Notes: generated by a model from the sequence alone, not told the origin. Shown: positions 50,604-59,039, counted from the first letter of the stretch. The stretch: 64,000 nt of DNA from UBA3839 sp963627995 (GCA_963627995.1 CAVGCV010000001.1:198290-262289), one strand, 5' to 3'. A program made the numbers and translations.

Positions 50604-50611
50604 CAAAGATA
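50604..50611 (-). promoter_or_regulatory. -7 box for the GT2-radC-DUF59-lpxH operon
   Basis: CAAAGATA on the plus strand reads TATCTTTG on the minus strand, 43 nt before the GT2 ATG. Confidence 0.65.
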
Positions 50612-50667
50612 AGAAAAAAAGGTTACACCTGCATCCTGTCCGCGCGGCAATGGGCGCGCATTCCCGC

Positions 50668-51405
50668 TCACTCAAAGTAGAAGCTCACGATAATCATCTT
50701 GGAGCGCGCCCTGTCCACGCTGTTGGTGAAAATCAGCTGCTCGGGGTTGGTGATGTCGTCGCGGTGCTTGTCGATGACGTTCGACAGGCCGTAGGCGAAC
50801 TTGACCTCGGGGATGAACTTGAAGAAAGGAAGGTAGAAGTCGCAGCCGAAGCCCACCTCGAGATAGCAGTCGAAGTGGTTGAGCAGCAGGTTCTTCTGCT
50901 TCTTCACGGTGAGGTCGTACATGGGGTTCACCCCCGCCACCACATAGGGGCGGTAGTTGTTGAACCGCTCGCCGGAGAACTTCACGTCGAGCGGGACGGA
51001 GATGTAGGTCGACTTCAGCGTCTGGTACTCCCGCCCGCCGTTGAGGTGGTTGAGGAATGTCACGTTGCGCGTGCCGAAGTGCATGGACGGAACCACCCTG
51101 AACGCCAGGTTGTCGGTCAGCTTCAGCTCGGCCAGCACGCCCACGCTGAAGCCCGGCTCATAGGACGGCACGTCGGCGTACCACTGGTTGCCCGCCCCGT
51201 CGGCGTATCCGTTGTTCACGAGCTCCAGGTCCTGCATGTGCACGCCCGCCAAGAACCCGTAATGCAGCACGCGCTGGTCGATGTAGGGGCGGTTCATCAC
51301 CTTGCGCGTCTGCGCCCCCGCAGGCAAGGCCGCGAGCAGGAGCATGGCGGCCCCCGCAGCCCACAGCCACAGCCGTCCGAAAGCGTATGCGCGATTCTGT
51401 CTCAC
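50668..51405 (-). CDS. porT: PorT-like outer-membrane protein of the type IX secretion system
   Basis: A 245-residue protein with a signal peptide (cut near AGA-QT). NRPYIDQRVLHYGFLAGVHMQDLEL at the mature N-terminus, followed by alternating strands ending in SFYFE with a terminal aromatic, matches PorT/SprT, an eight-stranded barrel needed for T9SS assembly. The start is GTG (51403-51405); the frame is closed by TAG just upstream. A later ATG would cut the signal peptide short. The start codon lies within the left copy of an 80-83-bp direct repeat. No promoter is evident. Confidence 0.78.
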   Translation of the reverse strand: MRQNRAYAFGRLWLWAAGAAMLLLAALPAGAQTRKVMNRPYIDQRVLHYGFLAGVHMQDLELVNNGYADGAGNQWYADVPSYEPGFSVGVLAELKLTDNLAFRVVPSMHFGTRNVTFLNHLNGGREYQTLKSTYISVPLDVKFSGERFNNYRPYVVAGVNPMYDLTVKKQKNLLLNHFDCYLEVGFGCDFYLPFFKFIPEVKFAYGLSNVIDKHRDDITNPEQLIFTNSVDRARSKMIIVSFYFE

Positions 51406-51481
51406 GATGAATGGCTATTCCTTACTTATATAAGGAAACGTCCGCACGCGCTTTTTATTGTAGGACGCGGTGGACTTTCTT
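51399..51481 (+). repeat. Direct repeat around an integrase remnant, left copy
   Basis: Begins GTCTCACGATGAATGG and ends GGTGGACTTTCTT. It is an imperfect copy of 51671-51750, with shared blocks CCGCACGCGCTTTTTATTG and GTCTCACGATGAATGG. It contains the porT start codon. Confidence 0.8.
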
Positions 51482-51485
51482 CTAT

Positions 51486-51558
51486 TTGTATTCGGTAATT
51501 CGGCCTAATCCCGTTCGGCAATTTGGCTTTATTCCGTTCGGCAATTTGGCTTTTGCGC
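51486..51558 (+). repeat. Three degenerate 22-23-bp tandem repeats
   Basis: Two near-identical units CCGTTCGGCAATTTGGCTTT (from 51511 and 51534) are preceded by a diverged unit around ATTCGGTAATTCGGCC. They lie between the integrase remnant and the left direct repeat. Confidence 0.7.
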
Positions 51559-51563
51559 AAAAA

Positions 51564-51668
51564 TTAGCCGAACGATCCGCTCTTCAGGTTCACGGCATCC
51601 GCTTTCTTCCCCATCACCACGTCGGCGTATTTTTCCGTAGCGTGGATGTTGGTATGTCCAAGTAGATT
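51564..51668 (-). pseudogene. C-terminal stump of a tyrosine recombinase (integrase)
   Basis: The minus strand encodes 34 residues: NLLGHTNIHATEKYADVV, then MGKKADAVNLKSGSFG and TAA. LLGHTNI is the conserved histidine box before the active site, and Tyr in TEKYADV is the catalytic tyrosine position of phage-type integrases common in Bacteroidota mobile elements. No coding sequence continues upstream: the match stops exactly where the right direct repeat (51671) begins. It is a remnant left by a lost element. Confidence 0.8.
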
Positions 51669-51670
51669 CC

Positions 51671-51750
51671 GTCTCACGATGAATGGGTGTTCCTTTTAAG
51701 AGGAAACGGCCGCACGCGCTTTTTTATTGCAGGACACGGCGGACTTTCTT
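51671..51750 (+). repeat. Direct repeat around an integrase remnant, right copy
   Basis: Begins GTCTCACGATGAATGG and ends GGCGGACTTTCTT. It is a diverged copy of 51399-51481. The two copies enclose the integrase stump and the tandem repeats. Confidence 0.8.
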
Positions 51751-51773
51751 GCGGATTGCGCCTTTTTCGGAGG

Positions 51774-52097
51774 CTAAGACAAGGAGTCGCCGGCGAGCGC
51801 GGCGACCAGCACGCCTGCCAGCAGAATAAGCAGGAGCACGCCAAGCAGCGAAAGGACGAGCCCCGTGATGGCCAAGCCGCGTGGTCGCCTGAACACGCCC
51901 ACGAACGAAAAGACGAGTCCGAGCAGCCACAGCACCCAGTCCAGCACGGGCACCCAGCACAGGACGATGGAGAGGACGGACAGGACGAACCCCGCCGTCC
52001 CGATGCCGTTCGAGTGCCGTTGCGGCACGGTTTGGACAATGATTTGCTGCGGCGGCTGTTGCCGCGCGGGCTGGCCTTGCGTGTGGTACGTTTCCAT
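51774..52097 (-). CDS. Small membrane protein, DUF4190-like
   Basis: A 107-residue protein with a glutamine/proline-rich N-terminus (GQPARQQPPQQIIVQ) and two or three hydrophobic helices (GTAGFVLSVLSIVLCWVPVL; LLGLVFSFVGVF; GLVLSLLGVLLLILLAG). The spacing RRPRGLAITGLVLS between helices is typical of DUF4190-type membrane proteins, whose role is unknown. The ATG at 52097 follows AAGGCAA. An earlier in-frame ATG (52196) would add 33 poorly conserved residues. Confidence 0.65.
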   Translation of the reverse strand: METYHTQGQPARQQPPQQIIVQTVPQRHSNGIGTAGFVLSVLSIVLCWVPVLDWVLWLLGLVFSFVGVFRRPRGLAITGLVLSLLGVLLLILLAGVLVAALAGDSLS

Positions 52098-52246
52098 TTG
52101 CCTTGTATTTTTGTCGTTAAAGGGATTATCGCTCCAAGAACAGAATCCGCGCGCCGGCGCGCGCAAGTTGCAAAATCCGTCTTCTTGCGAAGACATCCGT
52201 TGCGTTACGGTTTCCCGCAGCTATTCCTGAATAGCCGCGGTTTTTG

Positions 52247-52254
52247 CAAAGGTA
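52247..52254 (-). promoter_or_regulatory. -7 box for the DUF4190-like gene
   Basis: CAAAGGTA on the plus strand reads TACCTTTG on the minus strand. Confidence 0.5.
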
Positions 52255-52489
52255 TGCAAAACAATCATTTTTACCCCCCCCGATTGTTAAACTATATTAA
52301 ATCATGAAAAAGCATGAAAAACGCGAAATCCGCTGACTGTCCCTCCCCAAAAGGTTGCCCCATAGAGGAACGCGCCGTTGTCCACCCTGCCCGCCGTTGT
52401 CGGCGCGGATGGACGCGCTCGGCCTCCTTGTCGCCAAGGCCGCTCCCACACGCATCGGAAGCAACTGAAAACCAATGAATTGAAGAAGA

Positions 52490-52603
52490 CGAAAAAACAC
52501 TGCGGAGGAGCAGGAGAAACGTCCGCAGAGAAAATGTTTTTCCTCTGCGGACGAAATATGTTTTCTCTGCGGACCGGAGGCGCGCGCTCTGCGGAGGTTT
52601 TCC
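52490..52603. repeat. Inverted-repeat element, copy 7
   Basis: The left arm is CGAAAAAACACTGCGGAGG; then CGTCCGCAGAG, an AT-rich centre, CCTCTGCGGACGAAA, and CTCTGCGGACC; the right arm is CTCTGCGGAGGTTTTCC. It lies in the 1.1-kb gap between the DUF4190-like and acyltransferase genes. Between it and the promoter at 52247 there is only AT/GC-mixed sequence with no recognised feature. CAAGCGTA is repeated three times in tandem at 52628-52651. Confidence 0.85.
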
Positions 52604-52773
52604 ACATTTATCTTTCAAGCAATCCTTCAAGCGTACAAGCGTACAAGCGTATCAACACTTCACAAAAGAATGACAGGGTGGAAGCCGCCGGACTCTTCTG
52701 ACAGGAAACCCGAATTTCCATGAGATTGTTGCCAGGCCGTAAATGAAAACAGGCCAAAAGTGCATATATTTGC

Positions 52774-52962
52774 AAGCGGAGATATCGCCAAGCCTCATCG
52801 AACTGGAAATCGGCGACAAACTAAACGCATCACAAAAGAACAGAGACCTTTTTTTGTGCATTAGCACAGACATATTAAAGACGAAGCATTAGCTATTATT
52901 TCGCGTTTTGCCAAGAGCCTAGGAAACTGTTTGGAAATAAACGTGCACGGAATGATAAGTTA
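52774..52962 (+). pseudogene. Possible eroded, frameshifted coding remnant
   Basis: One frame reads coding-like residues SPSLIELEIGDKL, NASQKNRDLFLCISTDI and stops at 52890-52892. A +1 shifted frame continues KDEALAIISRFAKSLGNC and ends at TAG (52960-52962). A -7-like TATATTTG lies at 52765-52772, but there is no start codon. I do not recognise the family. Confidence 0.25.
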
Positions 52963-53110
52963 GGGTTTACCAATGGTTGTGGTAACCTTGTGAACTATAA
53001 ATAAAGCGATGCTCATGCCTCCTGCGGAGGTGTGGGTGTATTTTATATAGTTCACGGAGGTTTCCATTTCCTAGGCTCACCTCTCTGCAAGACGCGATAA
53101 GAGACCCCGC
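52891..53110. repeat. Nested inverted-repeat segment
   Basis: GAGCCTAGGAAA (52915-52926) is exactly inverted as TTTCCTAGGCTC (53067-53078), with imperfect extension outward (TCGCGTTTTGC versus TCGCGTCTTGC). Inside, GTGAACTATA (52990-52999) is inverted as TATAGTTCAC (53046-53055). A 65-codon open frame on the minus strand (52967-53164) runs through it and is not recognised. Confidence 0.6.
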
Positions 53111-53137
53111 ACCTCTCTTTTTTATTGCGTCGCAGAA

Positions 53138-53176
53138 GCGTTTGATAGCAATGTCCACATCCATTCCATCAAACGC
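53138..53176 (+). promoter_or_regulatory. Inverted repeat just before the acyltransferase start codon
   Basis: GCGTTTGAT (53138-53146) is inverted as ATCAAACGC (53168-53176), ending 3 nt before the ATG. It could be an operator or an RNA stem masking the start. Confidence 0.4.
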
Positions 53177-53179
53177 GTT

Positions 53180-54376
53180 ATGAACAATTCCTACTTTTTC
53201 AAAGACAGCAAAGGCTATCCGGGCGACAGCGATTTGCAGTCACTGGTCATCGACAGTCTTCGTTGCCCATTGGCCGTCACCGTGGTGTTCATCCACAGTT
53301 TCGGAAGCAAGGAGCTCGACTTAGTGTCGCTCCATTCGAATCCTTTCTCTGCGGAATCCGCCTACGACTTCCTGCGGATTGCATTGTCCAATATCGGCAC
53401 GCATTTCGCAGTGCCGGTCTTTTTCATGTTCTCGGGTTTTCTGTTCTTTTACAAGGTGAAGAATTTCAGCCTATCCGTATATAAGGGGAAGCTACAGAAG
53501 CGGTTTCGCTCGCTCTTCGTTCCTTATGTCTGCTGGATTGTTCTCGCGATTCTCAAAGATGAAGCCGGGAAGGTTGCGGGAGTGATAGTCAAGGGCAAGC
53601 CAGTTTCGAGCTTGTGGCAATATTTTGTGGACAATGGAGGCCTACACATGTTTTGGGACAACCGTGTTTGGGGGAGCAACTATCAGAACTGGCTGGGCTG
53701 GGCGGTTCCGGGAAGCGGGCCAACACTTGTGCCTCTTTGGTTTTTGAGAGATTTGATGGTTGTAATCCTGTTTGCTCCTATCATCTACCATCTCGTCAAG
53801 AGGTTCAAAGTCGTGCCTGTCGTCGTCATGTTGTTCTGCTACATATCGGGGATATGGATTCCATTTCCGGGATTTACAGCAACCACCTTCTTCTGGTTTA
53901 CATTGGGGGCATATTTCAGCATCCGCCAAGTGAATATGATTGACGTCATTTACAGATGGCGCATTCCGTCGTACATAGTCAGCGTACTCACATTGTTGCC
54001 GCTCGTCTGGCTGAACGGGAGGAAGGGTGACGGGGTAACGACTGATGCCGTCGGGCAAGCCCTCTATCCGTTCTATGTCATTGCCGCGGCTTTGAGTGTC
54101 GTCTGTATTGCCAAGCGTCTCGTCGAAAGAGGGAAGGTTAGAATCTACCCGCATTTGGCGAAAGCCTCCTTCTTCGTTTTTCTTTGTCATGTCTTTGTGT
54201 TGGGATACGTGGGTAATATTATCGACAAGTGCATTCCTATAGGCGACTGTGCCGTTGCGATGCTGAAATACCTTGCGGCACCAATGGCTACGACATTCGT
54301 CTGCCTGGGTTTCTACCGGATATTGGACAAGTTTTTTCCCCGGTTGCTGTCTGTGCTTACCGGCAGCAGGAGCTGA
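53180..54376 (+). CDS. Acyltransferase family 3 (OafA/WecH-like) membrane protein
   Basis: A 398-residue protein with about ten hydrophobic helices. AVTVVFIHSFGSKELD supplies the conserved histidine near the N-terminus, PVFFMFSGFLFF is the second family block, and FRSLFVPYVCWIVL plus LWFLRDLMVVILFAPI follow in order. Members acetylate or acylate sugars of O-antigen, capsule or exopolysaccharide. G+C is much lower than in flanking genes, and the gene borders an integrase stump and repeats, so it was probably acquired by transfer. No promoter consensus was found close to it. Confidence 0.85.
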   Translation: MNNSYFFKDSKGYPGDSDLQSLVIDSLRCPLAVTVVFIHSFGSKELDLVSLHSNPFSAESAYDFLRIALSNIGTHFAVPVFFMFSGFLFFYKVKNFSLSVYKGKLQKRFRSLFVPYVCWIVLAILKDEAGKVAGVIVKGKPVSSLWQYFVDNGGLHMFWDNRVWGSNYQNWLGWAVPGSGPTLVPLWFLRDLMVVILFAPIIYHLVKRFKVVPVVVMLFCYISGIWIPFPGFTATTFFWFTLGAYFSIRQVNMIDVIYRWRIPSYIVSVLTLLPLVWLNGRKGDGVTTDAVGQALYPFYVIAAALSVVCIAKRLVERGKVRIYPHLAKASFFVFLCHVFVLGYVGNIIDKCIPIGDCAVAMLKYLAAPMATTFVCLGFYRILDKFFPRLLSVLTGSRS

Positions 54377-54503
54377 CGCGCCCGGAAGCGGGTGCGCGCC
54401 CGGACGAAAGAATCCGCGCCGGGCATCTCGTGTCGATGCGCGGCGCGGACTCTCGGGAGGGGGGCGGCGGGGCGTTACGGCGCCGGCCGTCCCGGCAGGC
54501 GGC

Positions 54504-56015
54504 TCACCGGCCGCCCAACAGGTAGGTGTTCATCGAGTGGGGCGCGAGCGTGTCGCCCAGGCTCCGCCCCGCCAGGTCGACGGTGAGGCGCTGGCCGCTG
54601 TCGGAGAAATTGCCGGCGACCACGGCGTAGCCTCCGCCGTCCAGGCGGAAGGCCACCGCCATCAGGCCCTTGTCCGTCCTGGGCAGATAGCCCACCATGC
54701 GGCTGCCCGGGGCGACGAAGTGGGCGAAGTGCTTCACTGCGTAGTACTCGGCGGTGTAGCGGAAGCGGCGCGTCTGGCTGTCCACGTGGATGAGCGCGTT
54801 CTGGCTCCATCCCCAGACGCTGGTCCCGCGGTCGGGCAGTATGAAGTTCCAGTTGTACCATTCGTCGCACCCCCTGCCCACGTTGTCGCTGATGAGGAAG
54901 AAGGTGTGCTCGCCGGCCTTCCAGTCCATGTTTCCGTTGCCGCATTCGCTCTCCGAGCAGATGTAGTGGTAGTCGGGGTATTGCTGGCGGATGGCGGGCA
55001 GGATTTCGCGCCCCTCCCACTGGAAGGCCAGCCCGTCGATGCAGTGGCGCAGGCCCTCGTCGGCCAGCACCTTCTCCACATGGTCCTGCCGGTTGGTGTT
55101 GAACGTGCCGAGATAGAGCTTCACGCCGGGATGCTGCTTGCGCAGCGTGGGCGAGAGGTAGTCGCGGTTGAAGCGCACCGTGCCCTCGGCGGTCCATGCG
55201 CACCCGGGGTAGGGCGTGTAGGAGTAGGCCTCGTTCTGGTAGATGACCATGTCGATGGGGACGCCCTGCTCCTTGTAGGCGGAGATGAACTTGCAGAAGT
55301 AGTTGGCGTAGGCCTGCAGGTAGCGCGGGTCCTGGATGAAGTAGTCCTGCGTGGCCAGGCGGCGCGGGAACTTGCCGTTGCGCTCGCCGAGGAACTTCAT
55401 CTCGTCCTCGTCTATGCCCTCCACAGAGCCGTAGAGCAGGTAATCGACCTGCGGGTCCGCCCGGTTGTACTTGCTGCTCACCACGGGATAGTCGCCCGTG
55501 ATCTTCATCCACGAGGGCGGGCTCCACGGCGAGGCCCAGCAGGTGAGGCCCGGGCAGTACTTCTGCGCGGCGCGTATCATGGGGATGATGGTGCGCTTGT
55601 CGCGGTCTATGTTGAAGTGGCGCAGCTCGAGGTCGCCCCTCACCTCGTCGCAGCTGTACCACGAGCCGGCATAGTCGCTGGCGTTCATGGCGATGCGCCC
55701 GCGCGTGAAGCGCAGGTCGCCCTGTGGCGAGAACAGGTTGCGGAGAATCTCGTCCTGCTCGTCGCGGGTGAGCATCAGCAGCGCCTCCCAGTCGAGCTCG
55801 TTGAAGGTGGTGCCCCAGGCGCGGAACGCCACGCCTTCCGCACGGCCGTCGACGGAGAGCATGGCCGCGCCGTCCGCTTTCTTCTGCAGCTTGACCGAGG
55901 TCTGCTTCCATGCGCTGCCTTCGGTGGTGGTGATTTTGGTCACGGTTTGGGCAGCTGCCGCCACGGGCATTGCCGCGGCGACGGCTGCGATGCAAATCAT
56001 TGTGATTGTTTTCAT
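54504..56015 (-). CDS. GH30 family glycoside hydrolase, single domain
   Basis: A 503-residue secreted enzyme with a signal peptide (cut near AAA-QT). The barrel shows FRAWGTTFNELDWEALL, LTCWASPWSPPSWMK, YQNEAYSYTPYPGC (acid/base glutamate) and ICSESECGNG (nucleophile region). A C-terminal beta-domain ends the protein (MVGYLPRTDKGLMAVAFR; TLAPHSMNTYLLGG). GH30 enzymes act on beta-1,6-glucan, beta-glucosides, xylan or fucosides, and the subfamily is not decided here. It begins 22 nt after the larger GH30 gene and shares its promoter. Confidence 0.88.
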   Translation of the reverse strand: MKTITMICIAAVAAAMPVAAAAQTVTKITTTEGSAWKQTSVKLQKKADGAAMLSVDGRAEGVAFRAWGTTFNELDWEALLMLTRDEQDEILRNLFSPQGDLRFTRGRIAMNASDYAGSWYSCDEVRGDLELRHFNIDRDKRTIIPMIRAAQKYCPGLTCWASPWSPPSWMKITGDYPVVSSKYNRADPQVDYLLYGSVEGIDEDEMKFLGERNGKFPRRLATQDYFIQDPRYLQAYANYFCKFISAYKEQGVPIDMVIYQNEAYSYTPYPGCAWTAEGTVRFNRDYLSPTLRKQHPGVKLYLGTFNTNRQDHVEKVLADEGLRHCIDGLAFQWEGREILPAIRQQYPDYHYICSESECGNGNMDWKAGEHTFFLISDNVGRGCDEWYNWNFILPDRGTSVWGWSQNALIHVDSQTRRFRYTAEYYAVKHFAHFVAPGSRMVGYLPRTDKGLMAVAFRLDGGGYAVVAGNFSDSGQRLTVDLAGRSLGDTLAPHSMNTYLLGGR

Positions 56016-56037
56016 ATAATAAGGTTGTAAGTAAGTG

Positions 56038-59004
56038 TCACTTCACTGCAATCTTCATCCGTTGGCCCGAGCCCTCCACGATGTAGATGCCCGCGGGGAG
56101 GTTGTCGGTGCGTCCCATCCTGGCGCCGTCGAGCCGGTAGACGGCCCTCACGTCGCCAACGACGCACCCCTTGCCGCCGCGCGCCCAAGCGTCGTCGGCC
56201 TTGGTCCGGGAAATGGCCGTGGAGGTGTTGTCGGAGATGTAGAACACCTGGAACTCGTCGGCCGACAGCCACGTGCCCGTGAACCTCTTGCCCGTGAGGT
56301 ACATGTCGTTGGTGAAGCCAATGGTCAGCACGCCGTCGGTCACGGCAATGCCGTCGATGGCATAGACGCCCCATCCGTTGTCAAGCCCGCTCTCCGCGTT
56401 GTCGTTGGCGGCCACCTCGGTCTTGAGGTACTGGCTGGCGGTCTGCGCCGTGATGAACACGCCCTCTCCGTCGGTACGCGACTTGGCTACCAGGCGGTAA
56501 GTGCCGTTGGGCAGGCCGCGGAGCGTCTGGTGCCCCGTGTACCAGAGGTTGCCGGCCGTGGCGTTGTAGGAGTCGAAATAGGTGTTGGCCGCGTTGCCGC
56601 TGTAGTGCAGCCCGCTCTTGATTTTCGCATCGCCATTGGTCACGGAGAGCTGCCAGCCCGTCTCGGCCTCGGCGCCGGCGTTCTTTATGACAAACGAGAA
56701 GTCGGTCGCCTCGCCGGGCTGACGGGTCAGCCTGACGGCCACGATGGCCTCCCGCAGCTGGCGCGCCAAGTCGTCCACCTCGGACTGCCTGGCCAGCGAA
56801 GGCAGCAGGCCGTCCTGCTCGGCCACGAGCGCCTGCAGCGACTGGCGGGCCTCTTGGGCGTAGCTGTCATCGGCAGCCAGCACCGCCGCCTCGGCCTTCA
56901 CCTCGTTGTACCCGGCAAGCGAGGGCTGGTCGACATAGACGGGAATGGTGTCGTCGGCGTCCATCTCGACGCGGTTCAGCACAAAATCGGTCACGCAGAA
57001 CCAGCCCTTTGTGCCGCCGCCCGAAGTGGAGGCATAGCCAACGCGGAGCCTGCCATTGGTCCCGACGATGATTTTTTCCGTGGTCTGCTGCTCCCAGCCC
57101 TCGGCCGTGTTCCAGATGGCCACCTGCTTGACGGGCGAGACCGCCGTGTCGCCCTGCGTCATGAGGTAGGCGTGCTGGTCGGAAATCTCCCCGGGCCCGC
57201 ACATCGACACGCAGGTGAGCGTGTAGGCACCAGGCTCCAGGCCGCTGAGCTCCTGGTAGACGTCCATCGAGGTGAAGTTGTTCGACCAATTGTTCCAGCA
57301 GGTCTTGCCCGCGATCGTGTTCGTGCGGAAATCGCCCCCATTGCTCACGTTCGCCGTGTTCCAGCCGTTGCTCCCGTCGGAGAAGTCGGGGTTCTCGATG
57401 GCGCCGTGCCCCTGCTCCTCCATGCCGATGACGCTCTTCACCGACTCCAGCAGCGCGTCCAGGCTTTGCGGGTCGCCGCCTTCCGCCTTGCCGATGGCCG
57501 CGTCGAGCGCCGTCTTCTGCCCGCTGTCCAGGCTGCCGGCCTCGATGGTCGCCAGTCCCTTGGCCTCCTTGAGCAGCAGCTGCCGCAGCGAGTGGTCGTC
57601 GCCCACCACGTAGCTGGTGAACGAGTTGGCGGGAAGCGTGGCCGTGAGATACGCGCCGTCCACGTCCATGGTCAGCGTCTTCTCCCGGCCCGACGTGTTG
57701 CCCGCCACCACGACGATGGCCCCGTCGGGCGTCAGCGCCGACAGCACCAGGTTGTCCTCGTCGGCCGCCAGAATCTTCGAGCCGGGGGGTATCAGGTGGC
57801 TGTAGTGCTTGAAGGCGTAGTACTCGGCCGTGTAGTAAGGCCGTCCGTTGGCGGAGTTCACCTGCACAAGCGCGTTCTGCTGCCACCCCCAGGTGCTGAC
57901 GCCCTTGTCCTTGAGGATGGCGTTCCAGTAGGTGTAGGTCGTCACGCGGTTGGCCAGGTAGTGGTTGATGAGGTAGAACGTGTGGGTTGCCGCGTTCCAG
58001 TCGAACGTTCCGCCGCCGCACTCGCTCTCCGTCATCACCGCCTCGTACTCGGGATGGCGTGCCAGCACCTCGGTCATGGGGCCCGCACCCTCCCACTGGA
58101 AGCCTATCTGCGTGCAGTACTTCCCGATGTTCGGGGTGTTGAGAATCTGCTCGTACACGTCGAGGCTGCCGGTGTTCATCGTGCCCACGATCAGCGCCAC
58201 GCCCGGGTGGTGCTCGGCGAAGTAGGGGCCGAGGTATTCGGCAAGGAACTTGCCCGTGGTCTTCGCCGTCCAGGAGCATCCGGGGTACGGAGTGTTGGAG
58301 TAGGCCTCGTTCTGGTAAGCCAGCGAGGTGATGTCGATGCCCTCGTCCCTGTACGCGTCGATGAACTTGCTGAAGTAAAGGCAGTAGGCGTTGTAGTAGC
58401 GGTCGTCGTCGATGAACTGGTCGTTGAAATAGGGCGGCACGTTGAACGGGCAGCCGTTGGTGCCGGTCTTGCGCTGGGCGTAGTGCTTGTTGGTCTTCAT
58501 CCATTGGGGCGGGCTCCATGGCGACGCCCAGAACGTCATGTCCGGGCACTCGGCCTGCGCGAGCTTGACGGAGGGGATGACCGCCTCCTTGTCGCGGCTG
58601 ATGGAGAAGTGCTCCATGGCGAAGTCGCCGTCGGTCTCGTTGCAGCTGTACCAGCCACGGGCGTAGTCGCTCGCCCCGATGGGGATGCGCCCCACCGTCA
58701 TGCGCAAGTCTCCGTAGGGGCTGAAGGCGCGCTTGAGGAACAGTTGCTTGTCCGCCTCGCCCATCAGGCTGTAGGCGTCGTAGTCCAGTTCGTTGAAGCA
58801 CGTGCCCCACCCCCTGAAGGTCTGGTTCGGGCTGTCGGCGCGGATTATCAGCTGCGGCGTGCCCACCACCTTGTCGGCCACTTCTGCGGAAGCCATCTTC
58901 CAGTAGTTGCCGTTCGTGGAGCGGAACATCAGCGCCCGGCGTTCGGCTGCGGAGGCTGACAGCGCCGTCAGTGCAGCCGCGAGTAATACGAATCGGTTTT
59001 TCAT
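56038..59004 (-). CDS. GH30 family glycoside hydrolase, multidomain, with sorting tail
   Basis: A 988-residue secreted enzyme. The catalytic domain (about 25-465) has FRGWGTCFNELDYDAYS, MTFWASPWSPPQWMK, YQNEAYSNTPYPGC (acid/base Glu233) and MTESECGGG (nucleophile region). A short helical linker (about 470-530) is followed by two galactose-binding-like modules (IENPDFSDGSNGWNT...DVYQELSGLEPGAYTL; KNAGAEAETGWQLS...LRGLPNGTYRLVAKS). The end (YRLDGARMGRTDNLPAGIYIVEGSG) resembles a type IX sorting tail. It shares strong similarity with the following gene, so the pair arose by duplication. It is probably controlled by the regulator just upstream. Confidence 0.9.
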   Translation of the reverse strand: MKNRFVLLAAALTALSASAAERRALMFRSTNGNYWKMASAEVADKVVGTPQLIIRADSPNQTFRGWGTCFNELDYDAYSLMGEADKQLFLKRAFSPYGDLRMTVGRIPIGASDYARGWYSCNETDGDFAMEHFSISRDKEAVIPSVKLAQAECPDMTFWASPWSPPQWMKTNKHYAQRKTGTNGCPFNVPPYFNDQFIDDDRYYNAYCLYFSKFIDAYRDEGIDITSLAYQNEAYSNTPYPGCSWTAKTTGKFLAEYLGPYFAEHHPGVALIVGTMNTGSLDVYEQILNTPNIGKYCTQIGFQWEGAGPMTEVLARHPEYEAVMTESECGGGTFDWNAATHTFYLINHYLANRVTTYTYWNAILKDKGVSTWGWQQNALVQVNSANGRPYYTAEYYAFKHYSHLIPPGSKILAADEDNLVLSALTPDGAIVVVAGNTSGREKTLTMDVDGAYLTATLPANSFTSYVVGDDHSLRQLLLKEAKGLATIEAGSLDSGQKTALDAAIGKAEGGDPQSLDALLESVKSVIGMEEQGHGAIENPDFSDGSNGWNTANVSNGGDFRTNTIAGKTCWNNWSNNFTSMDVYQELSGLEPGAYTLTCVSMCGPGEISDQHAYLMTQGDTAVSPVKQVAIWNTAEGWEQQTTEKIIVGTNGRLRVGYASTSGGGTKGWFCVTDFVLNRVEMDADDTIPVYVDQPSLAGYNEVKAEAAVLAADDSYAQEARQSLQALVAEQDGLLPSLARQSEVDDLARQLREAIVAVRLTRQPGEATDFSFVIKNAGAEAETGWQLSVTNGDAKIKSGLHYSGNAANTYFDSYNATAGNLWYTGHQTLRGLPNGTYRLVAKSRTDGEGVFITAQTASQYLKTEVAANDNAESGLDNGWGVYAIDGIAVTDGVLTIGFTNDMYLTGKRFTGTWLSADEFQVFYISDNTSTAISRTKADDAWARGGKGCVVGDVRAVYRLDGARMGRTDNLPAGIYIVEGSGQRMKIAVK

Positions 59005-59031
59005 CGTGGTGTTGATAGTTTGATAACGCCG

Positions 59032-59039
59032 CAAAGATA
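59032..59039 (-). promoter_or_regulatory. -7 box for the GH30 operon
   Basis: CAAAGATA on the plus strand reads TATCTTTG on the minus strand, 27 nt before the first GH30 ATG. Confidence 0.65.

Noticed and set aside
197..52603. Interspersed palindromic repeats considered as a CRISPR array
   Set aside because: Copies are 5-13 kb apart with no regular spacers and no cas genes.
52967..53164. 65-codon minus-strand frame beginning MDVDIAIKRFCDAIKKRG
   Set aside because: It runs through nested inverted repeats, has no promoter or recognised family, and is kept only as part of the repeat description.
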